NCBI GenBank assembly: GCA_030825825.1 | Contig: JAPJPE010000012.1 | Coordinates: forward strand, 8,270-19,133 | Source: Streptococcus sp. | GTDB taxonomy: Bacteria > Bacillota > Bacilli > Lactobacillales > Streptococcaceae | Direction: 5' to 3' | DNA: 10,864 bases | Part shown: in pieces, positions 1 to 6,290 of the stretch | How positions within the stretch are numbered: position 1 is the first letter of the stretch | Layout: every line of letters starts with the position of its first letter | Translations under genes and position numbers: made by a program | Notes under the pieces: generated by a model | What the model was told of the DNA's origin: nothing | Database searches by the model: none | Seen by the model: only the letters and a program-made list of their open reading frames with translations

Positions 1-324
1 GAAGTGGCAACGCAAAAGATTACGGGTGAAGAAGAAGTCTTCTCTCATACAGATCTTTACGACTTCCGTGCCAATATTGAAGGGGCTGAAAAGATCTTCT
101 CTCTCTTTAAACCTTTGATTGAGAAAAAAGATGCCAAGTTGGTTAAAACCTTGGAAGCAGAATTCAAAAATGTCAATGATTTATTGGACAAACACATGAC
201 TGATGAAACAAATTACAAGTCTTACACAGATTTGACCAAGGAAGATACCAAAGAATTGGCCGAAGCGGTGACCAAACTTGGTGAACCGTTGTCTCAAATG
301 GGTGTGATTTTAGATGGGAAATAA
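1..324 (+). CDS. efeO: EfeO iron-uptake lipoprotein/periplasmic-type protein, C-terminal part (5' end outside window)
   Basis: This is the last 107 codons of a reading frame that enters from the left edge and stops at TAA 322-324. The residues fit the C-terminal part of EfeO/EfeM, the imelysin (peptidase M75)-like extracytoplasmic protein of the Efe ferrous/ferric iron uptake system. A segment reading DLYDFRANIEGAEKIF, followed by a helical, Lys/Glu-rich tail ending in GVILDGK, is typical of that fold. In the known system EfeO binds iron outside the membrane and works with the peroxidase EfeB and the permease EfeU, both of which follow directly. The efeB start lies five bases after the stop, so the genes are almost certainly cotranscribed. 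The metal-binding HxxE motif and the export signal would lie upstream and cannot be checked. The GTG at 4-6 is internal, not a start. The identification is strong because of the context. Confidence 0.9.
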   Translation, partial: EVATQKITGEEEVFSHTDLYDFRANIEGAEKIFSLFKPLIEKKDAKLVKTLEAEFKNVNDLLDKHMTDETNYKSYTDLTKEDTKELAEAVTKLGEPLSQMGVILDGK

Positions 325-329
325 GAAAA

Positions 330-1535
330 ATGGCTGACGAAAAATTTTTAGATAAAAAAATGGACCGTCGTGAATTTCTTAAAAAAGCAGGTATTGGAGG
401 GGCTGGTCTAGCACTGGGCCTCTCTGGTGCATCTGCTTTTTTCGCTAATCAAGACAGTTCTAGTAAAAAAGCTTATGATGGGGATGAAGACATCTCCTTT
501 TATGGCAAGCATCAAGCCGGGATTACGACGGCCATGCAGAAGGCTTGCTACTTGGTGGTGCTGGATCTTCACACGACGGACAAAAAAGAAGTCATCCAGC
601 TCTTTAAAGACTGGACCGACTATAGTAGTAAATTAGTCGAAGGAGAGTTGGTCAAAAAAGATGGTTCCAATGCCCTCTTGCCACCAACGGATACAGGTGA
701 AACAGTAGGACTCAACCCCTATCGCTTGAGCCTGACGTTTGGGGTTTCAGCTTCCTTTCTAAAGAAACTGGGCTTAGAGTCCAAACGTCCCAAGCTCTTT
801 CGTGATTTGCCTCCATTTCCAAAGGAGCAGTTGCAGGACAAATACACTGGTGGCGATATCGTCATTCAGGCCTGTGCCGACGATGAGCAAGTAGCCTTTC
901 ATGCGGTCCGAAATCTCATCCGCAAGGGTCGCAATACCATCACCATGAAGTGGAGCAAGTCCGGTTTTGCAGCGATTGGTGACCGAAAAGAAACACCGCG
1001 TAACCTCTTTGGCTTCAAGGATGGAACAGCAAATGTCACGACGGAGAAGGACTTTGATAAGGTCGTCTGGACTGACAGCAATGACTGGATGAAGGGTGGT
1101 TCCTATATGGCTCTTCGCCTAGTCCAAATGCACTTGGAAACTTGGGACCGGACCAATTTGCAGGAGCAAGAAAACACCTTTGGTCGCTACAAGGAGTCAG
1201 GCGCTCCATTTGGGAAAACCAACGAATTTGATGAAGTGGATTTATCTAAACTACCAGTAGATTCACATGTCCGTTTGGCCAAAGAAGTGGATCGTCCGAT
1301 TTTACGGCGTTCCTATTCCTATTCGGATGGCATCAATGAACAGACTGGGCAATTTGATGCAGGTTTGATTTTTATCGCCTTTCAAAAAGATCCAAACAGT
1401 TTTGTTAAAATCCAAACCAATCTAGGTGCAGTGGATAAAATGAACGAGTACATCACCCATATCGGAAGTGGACTCTTTGCTTGCTTTGCAGGCGTAGAGA
1501 AAGGAGGCTACCTTGGTCAAGCACTCTTTGAATAA
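330..1535 (+). CDS. efeB: EfeB, Tat-exported DyP-type heme peroxidase of the iron-uptake system
   Basis: The 401-residue length is usual for EfeB. It is a dye-decolorizing-type heme peroxidase proposed to oxidise ferrous iron, or to act on heme, at the cell surface and feed EfeO/EfeU. A twin-arginine signal is plain: R13-R14 in DRREFLKK, then a hydrophobic stretch at about 20-38 ending near ASAFFA. DyP hallmarks are the GFKDG motif at 228-232 with distal Asp231, the proximal heme ligand His313 in DSHVRLA, and the distal Arg326 in ILRRSYSY. ATG 330 is taken as the start because it keeps a normal n-region and sits five bases after efeO. ATG 360 (M11), right before the RR pair, is possible but lacks a ribosome site. 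The 3' end overlaps efeU by 23 bases. All catalytic residues that can be checked are present, so the enzyme looks functional. The tatC and tatA genes follow in the same operon and likely export it. Confidence 0.95.
   Translation: MADEKFLDKKMDRREFLKKAGIGGAGLALGLSGASAFFANQDSSSKKAYDGDEDISFYGKHQAGITTAMQKACYLVVLDLHTTDKKEVIQLFKDWTDYSSKLVEGELVKKDGSNALLPPTDTGETVGLNPYRLSLTFGVSASFLKKLGLESKRPKLFRDLPPFPKEQLQDKYTGGDIVIQACADDEQVAFHAVRNLIRKGRNTITMKWSKSGFAAIGDRKETPRNLFGFKDGTANVTTEKDFDKVVWTDSNDWMKGGSYMALRLVQMHLETWDRTNLQEQENTFGRYKESGAPFGKTNEFDEVDLSKLPVDSHVRLAKEVDRPILRRSYSYSDGINEQTGQFDAGLIFIAFQKDPNSFVKIQTNLGAVDKMNEYITHIGSGLFACFAGVEKGGYLGQALFE
1501..1515 (+). promoter_or_regulatory. Strong ribosome binding site setting the TTG start of efeU inside efeB
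   Basis: AAGGAGG at 1501-1507 lies five bases before TTG 1513-1515, inside the last codons of efeB. No ATG near this point gives a signal peptide, so the ribosome site fixes the TTG as the start and implies translational coupling with efeB. Confidence 0.8.
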
Positions 1536-3198
1536 ACTCTTGATCTTGTTAGGCCTTCTAGCCTTGTTCTGGACTCATCCAGTGGCTGCAGAATCTTATA
1601 GCGATCTCTTTATCAAGATCACAGATGCAACAGCCGCTGTAGAAAACAAGAACCAGGATAAGGCCAAGGAATTGATCGCTGAGATTCAGGATAATTTTGA
1701 ATCCAAAGATCACCATGATTCCAAGGCAGGAAAAAAAGTTAGCCAAGCTCTAGCTATAAAAGGGGAGGTAACCAAAGAGGATCTCACCAAGATCTCATCA
1801 GCCTTGCTAGCTTTTGAAAAAGAGCAAAATCCGGTCGATTTAGAGGCGGAAAAAGACAAACTCGTGAGTCGCCTCGCTCCTTATTTTAAGAACCTACAAG
1901 ATGCCATTACAGCTAAGGATCTGGATAAAACCCGTCAAACCTATGCAGATCTCAATAATACCTGGACACGAAACGAAGCAGTGGTAAGGGATCATAGCAC
2001 AGCCTACTATGGCAAAATCGAGACGGCCATTTCGCTCTTACGTAGTAGCATTGAAACAGAGCCTACTGACTTCACCAGCATCCAGTCCTCCTATGACGAC
2101 CTCAAAAATGGGATTGATGCCTTTGTAAAAGGAGAGGCCATTAGCAGTGCCAGTACGGATTTGACGCTGAACGATGGGATCAAGCTTTTGGAGAAGGCGC
2201 AAAGCCAATTCCAAGCTGGGGATGAAAAGTCTGCTGCAGCAACTATGAAGCAGTTCATCACGATCTGGCCAACCATCGAGGGAGATGTTAGCACGACCAA
2301 TCCAAGTCTCTACACGCGCGTAGAAAGTGAATCCCCGGTCATTATGGTCAAGGGGAAAGAAAAGTCCTATCAAGAGAAATTACAAGCCTTGATCAAGGAC
2401 CTGTCTGCGATCGATACTACAGCTTCTTACAACGCTTTTGATGCCATGTTGATTCTTCTGCGTGAAGGAGTAGAAGCGCTGCTGATTGTCATGGCGCTTG
2501 TGACGACCCTTAAGGCCGCTAAGATGAGGAAAGGCCTCAAATGGGTCTACGGTGGAGCCATTGCTGGTGTTCTTGCCAGTGCAGCGATCGCTCTTGTTTT
2601 GCAAGTAGCTTTTCCAGCCGTTACTTCGGGGGCTAACCGGGAAATCATTGAAGGTGGCGTTGGAATTTTCGCTGTGGTCATGATGATTCTCATAGGAATT
2701 TGGCTCCACAGCAAGTCCTCTGTCAAACAGTGGAATGCCTTTATGGACCGTCAGATGAAGACCGTGACGGCTACTGGAAGCTTTGTCTCGATGTTTGCCC
2801 TCAGTTTCTTAGCAGTCTTTCGTGAAGGGGCTGAGACCATTCTCTTTTATGTCGGGATCATTCCACGGATTACAACCGCGAATTTCTTACTGGGAATCGG
2901 GCTTGCTATAGCTGTTCTCATCATCATTGCAGTGGCCATGACCAAGGCCAGTCAAGCTATCCAACCTCACAGAATCTTTTTCATTCTAACTTGGTTGATA
3001 TACGCCTTGGCCTTCAAGATGCTCGGTGTCAGCATCCACGCCTTGCAGTTGACCAATATCCTACCTAGCCATTTGGTCAATGGACTTCTAACCATCGATT
3101 GGGCGGGGATCTATCCAAGCTGGGAAGTTCTTCTTCCTCAGTTAATGTTTGTGGCTCTGATCGCCCTCATCACGGTGAGACAACATGGCAAAGAGTAG
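1513..3198 (+). CDS. efeU: EfeU/FTR1-type high-affinity iron permease with a large extracytoplasmic N-terminal domain
   Basis: This 561-residue membrane protein transports iron across the cytoplasmic membrane. The C-terminal half (about 305-555) is the FTR1/OFeT permease domain, with about seven hydrophobic helices and the two diagnostic REGxE motifs: R317-E321 (REGVE) and R437-E441 (REGAE). Their glutamates are the family's iron ligands. The N-terminus has a Sec-type signal: basic residues, a Leu-rich core at 9-19 and a likely cleavage after VAA at residue 26. A hydrophilic, mostly helical domain (27-300) follows and should lie outside the cell; such an extension is common in Gram-positive FTR1 permeases and absent from the short Escherichia coli EfeU. 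The gene starts at TTG within efeB and overlaps tatC by 14 bases, so it is embedded in the operon. I see no broken motif. The family call is firm; the role of the external domain is not known to me. Confidence 0.93.
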   Translation: MVKHSLNKLLILLGLLALFWTHPVAAESYSDLFIKITDATAAVENKNQDKAKELIAEIQDNFESKDHHDSKAGKKVSQALAIKGEVTKEDLTKISSALLAFEKEQNPVDLEAEKDKLVSRLAPYFKNLQDAITAKDLDKTRQTYADLNNTWTRNEAVVRDHSTAYYGKIETAISLLRSSIETEPTDFTSIQSSYDDLKNGIDAFVKGEAISSASTDLTLNDGIKLLEKAQSQFQAGDEKSAAATMKQFITIWPTIEGDVSTTNPSLYTRVESESPVIMVKGKEKSYQEKLQALIKDLSAIDTTASYNAFDAMLILLREGVEALLIVMALVTTLKAAKMRKGLKWVYGGAIAGVLASAAIALVLQVAFPAVTSGANREIIEGGVGIFAVVMMILIGIWLHSKSSVKQWNAFMDRQMKTVTATGSFVSMFALSFLAVFREGAETILFYVGIIPRITTANFLLGIGLAIAVLIIIAVAMTKASQAIQPHRIFFILTWLIYALAFKMLGVSIHALQLTNILPSHLVNGLLTIDWAGIYPSWEVLLPQLMFVALIALITVRQHGKE

Positions 3199-3904
3199 AG
3201 CAGATGAAATGACCATTGTTGAGCACTTGGTCGAATTTCGAAAACGATTGATCGCAGTGGTCTTATGTTATATTATCGTCTTCATCGTAGCCTTTGTATT
3301 TGGAGGAGAGCTCTACCAAGCCTTGACGGCTAGCCTGCATCAAAGACTGCTGGTGCTGGGACCGAATGATATCCTCTGGATCTATGTATCGCTGGCCAAT
3401 CTCACAGCCTTTAGCCTGACCTTGCCCTTTATTGTCTACCAGATCTGGCAATTTGTAAGGCCGGCTCTGAAGGAGAAGGAGGCGCGTGCAATCTTTGCCT
3501 ACATCCCAGCTAGCTTTATTTGCTTTGTGCTGGGGCTTGCATTTGGTTATTTCTTTGTGAGTCCAGCTATTTTAGAGGTCTTGATGCGTTTAGGAGAAGG
3601 GCTGTTTGATACCCAATTAACAGCACAAAATTATTTAACCTTCTTATGGCATACTACCTTGCCTTTAGGGGTCTTGTTCGAGTTACCGGTTTTGGTCGCT
3701 TTTCTGACCTCGATTGGATTTTTGACACCACAGTTTTTAATAACCTACCGACGATATGCTTACTTTATTCTGCTGGTCTTAGCCGTCGTGCTAACCCCTG
3801 CAGACTTTATCAGTGACTTGGCCATGACACTCCCTTTGATCCTCTTATTTGAAGTCAGTGTCGCCATCAGCAAAGTCATCTATTCAAGAAAAAGGAGAAA
3901 CTAA
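3185..3904 (+). CDS. tatC: TatC, twin-arginine translocase receptor subunit
   Basis: TatC is the six-helix membrane receptor that recognises twin-arginine signals and recruits TatA to export folded proteins. The 239-residue protein has the N-terminal signature EHLVEFRKRL (13-22), the loop FVRPALKEKE (90-99) with the conserved Glu99, Glu167 in LFELP, and LTPAD (203-207) near the last helices. Six hydrophobic segments lie at about 22-42, 64-86, 104-128, 152-177, 189-204 and 210-229. ATG 3185 is favoured because GGTGAG (3174-3179) sits five bases upstream. The later ATG at 3209 would leave only five residues before the conserved motif. It overlaps efeU by 14 bases and tatA by one. EfeB, three genes away at most, is the obvious substrate, so this is probably a small Tat system kept for iron uptake. 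No tatB is present, as is usual in Firmicutes. Confidence 0.95.
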   Translation: MAKSRADEMTIVEHLVEFRKRLIAVVLCYIIVFIVAFVFGGELYQALTASLHQRLLVLGPNDILWIYVSLANLTAFSLTLPFIVYQIWQFVRPALKEKEARAIFAYIPASFICFVLGLAFGYFFVSPAILEVLMRLGEGLFDTQLTAQNYLTFLWHTTLPLGVLFELPVLVAFLTSIGFLTPQFLITYRRYAYFILLVLAVVLTPADFISDLAMTLPLILLFEVSVAISKVIYSRKRRN

Positions 3905-4101
3905 TGGGAATTTTACGTGATATTGGAGCACCAGGTTTGATCATCATCATCCTGGGCGCCCTCTTGATTTTTGGACCAAAACGCCTGCCAGAGTTAGGCC
4001 AGTCCATCGGCAAAATGTTTGCTGAATTTAAGACAGCTGTCAACAAAGGCAGTGAAGAAGCCGATCAAGACACCAAAGAAGCTAAAGAAGAAAAAGAATA
4101 A
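3904..4101 (+). CDS. tatA: TatA, twin-arginine translocase pore-forming subunit
   Basis: This 65-residue protein has the classic TatA plan: a short external N-terminus, one membrane helix (about 8-22), the FGP hinge at 23-25, a LPELG segment (28-32) opening an amphipathic helix to about residue 46, and a highly charged tail rich in Glu, Lys and Asp. TatA oligomers form the passage for folded Tat substrates recruited by TatC. ATG 3904 shares one base with the tatC stop (CTAATG), and AGGAG at 3893-3897 lies six bases upstream, so translation is coupled. It is the last gene of the efe-tat operon. No convincing terminator follows it, and readthrough would reach the terminator at 4308-4339. In Firmicutes with only TatA and TatC, TatA also does the work of TatB. 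Confidence 0.95.
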   Translation: MGILRDIGAPGLIIIILGALLIFGPKRLPELGQSIGKMFAEFKTAVNKGSEEADQDTKEAKEEKE

Positions 4102-4123
4102 TCAGACAATTTTCAAAATTCTA

Positions 4124-4152
4124 TTGAGTTCGATTGCATAAAAAGGTATAAT
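4124..4152 (+). promoter_or_regulatory. Near-consensus sigma-A promoter for a 36-codon peptide gene
   Basis: TTGAGT (4124-4129) and TATAAT (4147-4152) are separated by exactly 17 bases. This is one of the best promoters in the window. The predicted transcript starts near 4159 and carries only the 36-codon frame before the terminator at 4308-4339. Confidence 0.8.
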
Positions 4153-4173
4153 AAGACAAGTACTTGCAATCGA
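4130..4173. repeat. 9-bp perfect inverted repeat bracketing the -10 box (possible operator)
   Basis: TCGATTGCA at 4130-4138 is the exact reverse complement of TGCAATCGA at 4165-4173. The left copy lies in the -35/-10 spacer and the right copy in the early transcribed leader. The left copy is upstream of the predicted transcript start, so the pair cannot fold in the RNA; a DNA-binding protein site is more plausible. A chance match is possible. Confidence 0.45.
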
Positions 4174-4187
4174 CGAAGGAGGAAACC

Positions 4188-4298
4188 ATGATTATTACGA
4201 TTTTGTCACTCATTTTCTATTTCAGCTATATCGGATTCTTATGCTGGTTGGTCGTAAAAATTGTCGAAAAATTGTTCAATTTCTTGTTGAACCGTTAA
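4188..4298 (+). CDS. 36-residue hydrophobic single-span membrane peptide, unknown function
   Basis: This short frame has unusually good signals: AAGGAGG (4176-4182) five bases before the ATG, a promoter with 17-base spacing upstream, and a strong terminator ten bases after the TAA. The peptide begins MIITILSLIFYFSYIGF, continues through a Cys-Trp pair (residues 19-20), and ends with a basic, amphipathic tail (K24, K28 and R36 around KIVEKLFNFLL). The first 23 residues would span the membrane with the basic tail probably inside. I do not recognise a named family. The size and layout recall small membrane toxins of type I toxin-antitoxin loci and other stress-induced membrane peptides, but it lacks Fst/Ldr sequence features I know, and I found no clear antisense promoter. 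It may instead modulate a neighbouring membrane complex such as Tat or Efe. That it is a real gene is well supported; its function is open. Confidence 0.75.
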   Translation: MIITILSLIFYFSYIGFLCWLVVKIVEKLFNFLLNR

Positions 4299-4307
4299 TA
4301 AAGAAAC

Positions 4308-4339
4308 AATCCATTTCACCCTGAGTGAGTGGATTTTTT
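4308..4339 (+). terminator. Intrinsic terminator after the 36-codon gene (probably also ends efe-tat readthrough)
   Basis: AATCCA (4308-4313) pairs with TGGATT (4330-4335). After one bulged T, TTCAC (4315-4319) pairs with GTGAG (4325-4329), giving about 11 pairs around a five-base loop, followed by a T run at 4334-4339. Confidence 0.85.
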
Positions 4340-4431
4340 GTGTCCAATTCAGTTAGAAAGATTCAAGCAAAGAGGTTTTAACGGTCTCAGATTGAAGATA
4401 AAGTCATATAAAAAACTTTCCTTAAGTGAGT

Positions 4432-4590
4432 ATGGACGTCAGCGAACTTATTAGAAGTTCCATGACTAAATCAAGATACAAAGGGCGTCTGCGGATAAAG
4501 TCAAAAGAGGAAATTAGAAAGCAAGTGAAACAACACAACAAAACCATCGTTTTACTGACTGTTTTGTTTATTGCTATGCTTTCCATTTAA
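4432..4590 (+). CDS. Possible 52-residue small membrane peptide
   Basis: An open frame of 52 codons starts at ATG 4432 and ends at TAA 4588-4590. GTG 4426 and ATG 4462 are other possible starts. The N-terminal two thirds are strongly basic (KSRYKGRLRIKSKEEIRKQ at residues 13-31), followed by a C-terminal hydrophobic helix (about 39-52, TIVLLTVLFIAMLSI). The resulting tail-anchored arrangement is coherent enough to suggest coding. Against it, the ribosome site is poor (AAGTGAG almost touches the ATG), I see no clear promoter, and a short inverted repeat GAACTT/AAGTTC (4444-4449 and 4455-4460) sits at the start of the frame. It could be the 3' remnant of a longer gene or a coincidence. No family is recognised. 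Confidence 0.35.
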   Translation: MDVSELIRSSMTKSRYKGRLRIKSKEEIRKQVKQHNKTIVLLTVLFIAMLSI

Positions 4591-4752
4591 ATGTTTTTAT
4601 ATCTTTCAACTTCTAGTATTTCTTGTTACTAGTGATGGACTATATCGTTTGTTTTTCTTATTTATTTTAAAAGAATGTTAAGCTTAATAGAAATACAGTA
4701 ATTACAAGATTGTAATATATTCTGTTATAGCTTTATGTGGCATGGGTATAAA
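4591..4752. other. AT-rich intergenic stretch without a recognisable gene
   Basis: I find no coding frame here on either strand. The only structure noted is a small dyad, ATTACA (4701-4706) and TGTAAT (4711-4716), upstream of the next gene's promoter. It may be an operator or chance in AT-rich DNA. Confidence 0.4.
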
Positions 4753-4783
4753 TTGATATGACTTTTATTATCTATGGTATAAT
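4753..4783 (+). promoter_or_regulatory. Extended -10 promoter for the SAP-domain gene
   Basis: TATAAT (4778-4783) is preceded by TGG, giving an extended -10 element. TTGATA (4753-4758) is 19 bases upstream, longer than ideal, so the extended -10 probably carries the activity. Confidence 0.65.
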
Positions 4784-4814
4784 GAGATAAATTTGGAGTT
4801 GTAGAGGCGAGCAT

Positions 4815-5432
4815 TTGGAAGAACATAGACCTGATTTTAGAGATATAAAATCATTTGAAGAATTTAACAGATACTACTGGTATCGAGAAGAGCTTTCACA
4901 AATTTGTAAGTACCTTGGATTAGAATACAGATGTACAAAAAAAGAATTAAATCATATTATAGAACAATATTTTAGGGGAAATAGAGTAGAAAAAGTTTTG
5001 AGGAAAAGAAACAAAAATCAAACCGAAATAATAACCCTAAATACATCATTACTTGAATGTGGGTTTTCCTTTAATCAGAAATTTCGTGATTATTTTTCAG
5101 CTGTAACAGGTGTTAATCCGTTTAAGTTTAATGCTGATATGGCAACTGCTTGGAGAAAAGTAAAACGGGACAACAACATAAATTTTACAATCCAAGATAT
5201 GATTAAAATATACTATGGAGAGTCAGACTACGCCAAGTATGATAATTCAGCTTGCCAATGGAATCAATTTCTAAAAGACTTTTGTGCAGATGAATTTAGC
5301 AATCATTACTCCAACAAGTTAAAAGTTGCGGCTATCCTTTGGAATGAAGTTAGAGATTCAAAAAATAAAAAAATTTATTCACGGGGACTTCTAAAAGAAT
5401 ATAGCTACAAAATAGAGGAGTACTGTAAGTAA
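4815..5432 (+). CDS. SAP-like domain protein (SAP_new25/DUF6434-type), unknown function
   Basis: This 205-residue soluble protein opens with a segment (about 10-57) reading like the SAP-type helix-extension-helix fold of Firmicute 'SAP domain-containing' proteins: DIKSFEEFNRYYWYREEL, then ICKYLGL and TKKELNHIIEQYF. SAP folds usually contact nucleic acid. The middle and end (NQKFRDYFS, PFKFNADM, WNQFLKDF) repeat the pattern of short helices found in the DUF6434-like C-terminal part. Start choice is TTG 4815, with a GAGG-like site about seven bases upstream; no better ATG precedes the conserved segment. The gene has its own extended -10 promoter and strong terminator, so it is monocistronic. 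Its AT-rich codon use differs from the efe and gua genes, which suggests horizontal acquisition. The family call is from recalled sequence pattern; no function is claimed. Confidence 0.65.
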   Translation: MEEHRPDFRDIKSFEEFNRYYWYREELSQICKYLGLEYRCTKKELNHIIEQYFRGNRVEKVLRKRNKNQTEIITLNTSLLECGFSFNQKFRDYFSAVTGVNPFKFNADMATAWRKVKRDNNINFTIQDMIKIYYGESDYAKYDNSACQWNQFLKDFCADEFSNHYSNKLKVAAILWNEVRDSKNKKIYSRGLLKEYSYKIEEYCK

Positions 5433-5468
5433 ACAATTTCAAGTTTGTCGAACGGAATATAAAGTAAT

Positions 5469-5503
5469 AAAGACGTTAGAAATAAAAAATCTATCGTCTT
5501 TTT
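5469..5503 (+). terminator. Intrinsic terminator after the SAP-domain gene
   Basis: AAAGACG (5469-5475) pairs with CGTCTTT (5495-5501). After a T/T mismatch, TAGA (5477-5480) pairs with TCTA (5490-5493). A T run covers 5499-5503. Confidence 0.85.
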
Positions 5504-5847
5504 CATGCCTATTTTCAATTTATATTGCTATCAATAAATAGGGAAAACTCGCAAGAGTTGCTAACTAGTATTTCAAACGCCTCTCACTAATATATACACG
5601 ACAAAATGCTAATCTTCCTATATCCTATTTTTCGCAACTCTAGTATATCAGATGAACATGTCTTTTGTGTTGCACTTCATTTTTCAACAGGGCAAATAAA
5701 AAGATAGTTGAAAACTATAGAATATTGAAATTACGCTATTTTTAGTCCAACTGAAACTCATACTTTCCAAACCAGACTTAAAAAAGCTCGTAAAGCATCA
5801 CAATTTAGTAAAGGTTAATTCGTTACTGGAATTACTTACAAGATCTT
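5504..5847. other. Gene-poor, AT-rich stretch with scattered repeats and possible coding relics
   Basis: No intact gene is visible on either strand. It holds an 8-bp inverted repeat, AGAGTTGC (5553-5560) and GCAACTCT (5635-5642), plus a short direct repeat CTAGTAT near each arm. There is also a small palindrome ATAGTTGAAAACTAT (about 5704-5718). Just before the orphan terminator, a short open stretch ending at TAA 5816-5818 reads TRLKKARKASQFSKG at its end and looks protein-like. The stretch may be the scar of a degraded mobile element or lost gene; I cannot name it. Confidence 0.4.
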
Positions 5848-5876
5848 AGCACTCTGTTTCTGCAGAGTGCTTTTTT
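5848..5876 (+). terminator. Orphan intrinsic terminator with no intact gene in front
   Basis: AGCACTCTG (5848-5856) and CAGAGTGCT (5863-5871) form a perfect 9-bp stem with a six-base loop, followed by T's through 5876. No complete gene precedes it within 340 bases, so it probably ended a gene now lost. Confidence 0.85.
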
Positions 5877-5910
5877 GTTTTATAGAATATAAGAAAATAG
5901 AATACGGATA

Positions 5911-5919
5911 TGGTATAAT
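5911..5919 (+). promoter_or_regulatory. Extended -10 promoter for the 111-codon gene
   Basis: TGG directly precedes TATAAT (5914-5919). No clear -35 box is visible at the usual distance. The element closely resembles the one at 4775-4783. Confidence 0.6.
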
Positions 5920-5954
5920 GGAGTAACAAGTATTTCATTAGAGGAAGTGGCCAG

Positions 5955-6290
5955 ATGAAAATTATAGTTGATCGAGATTCAGTTTGTGCCGGAGATGATA
6001 TTTACAACCATGAGATGACATTCGAGGTGCCAGAAAGCCTCACTGTTGCTGAATTCTTTAACTTCGTGCAGAACCATGGCTTCTTAGCTGCCATTCAAGG
6101 AAATGATGTAGCGTGGGGGCTTCAAAATAGCACGGGTAAAATCGGAGAGTATTTTACAAAAACAGGAGAAGTCACGCATTCAGAAATTAACATTAAAGAT
6201 AAAATTGATGAAGCTGGTGGCAAACCTAATTTCTATGTACGCTATTATAGTAACCCGGAATGGGCAAGAGAAAACAGTAGTAGAGGATAA
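5955..6290 (+). CDS. Small uncharacterised protein, 111 codons, probably C-terminally frameshifted
   Basis: The frame starts at ATG 5955 with GAGGAAG (5941-5947) seven bases upstream and an extended -10 promoter. The protein begins MKIIVDRDSVCAGDDIYNHE, has a likely mixed alpha/beta region with LTVAEFFNFVQ (29-39) and AWGLQN (53-58), and ends with PNFYVRYYSNPEWARE (91-106) followed by NSSRG. It is soluble, acidic and of no family I can name; similar short proteins occur as hypothetical genes in streptococci. The end looks damaged. Removing one A from the AAAA run at 6271-6274 would replace the last five residues with a 23-residue charged extension, TVVEDKLEEERVFSP then NEFEKQIA, stopping at TAG 6343-6345 (about 129 residues). 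This suggests a recent indel or a sequencing error. It might be an accessory or immunity-type protein, but nothing shows this directly. Confidence 0.7.
   Translation: MKIIVDRDSVCAGDDIYNHEMTFEVPESLTVAEFFNFVQNHGFLAAIQGNDVAWGLQNSTGKIGEYFTKTGEVTHSEINIKDKIDEAGGKPNFYVRYYSNPEWARENSSRG

Noticed and set aside
427..636. Second plus-strand frame inside efeB
   Set aside because: Out-of-frame reading of a clear DyP peroxidase gene.
899..1081. Minus-strand frame inside efeB, and similar minus-strand frames within efeU, tatC, the hydrolase gene and guaC
   Set aside because: They lie opposite well-supported genes, have no ribosome site or promoter, and their translations look random.
4102..4123. A terminator directly after tatA
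   Set aside because: Only a weak AATTTT/AAAATT palindrome is present, with no GC stem.
4188..4298. Assigning the 36-residue peptide to the Fst/Ldr or TxpA toxin families
   Set aside because: The sequence lacks the family signatures I know, and no convergent antisense promoter or paired direct repeats were found; only the general layout is similar.
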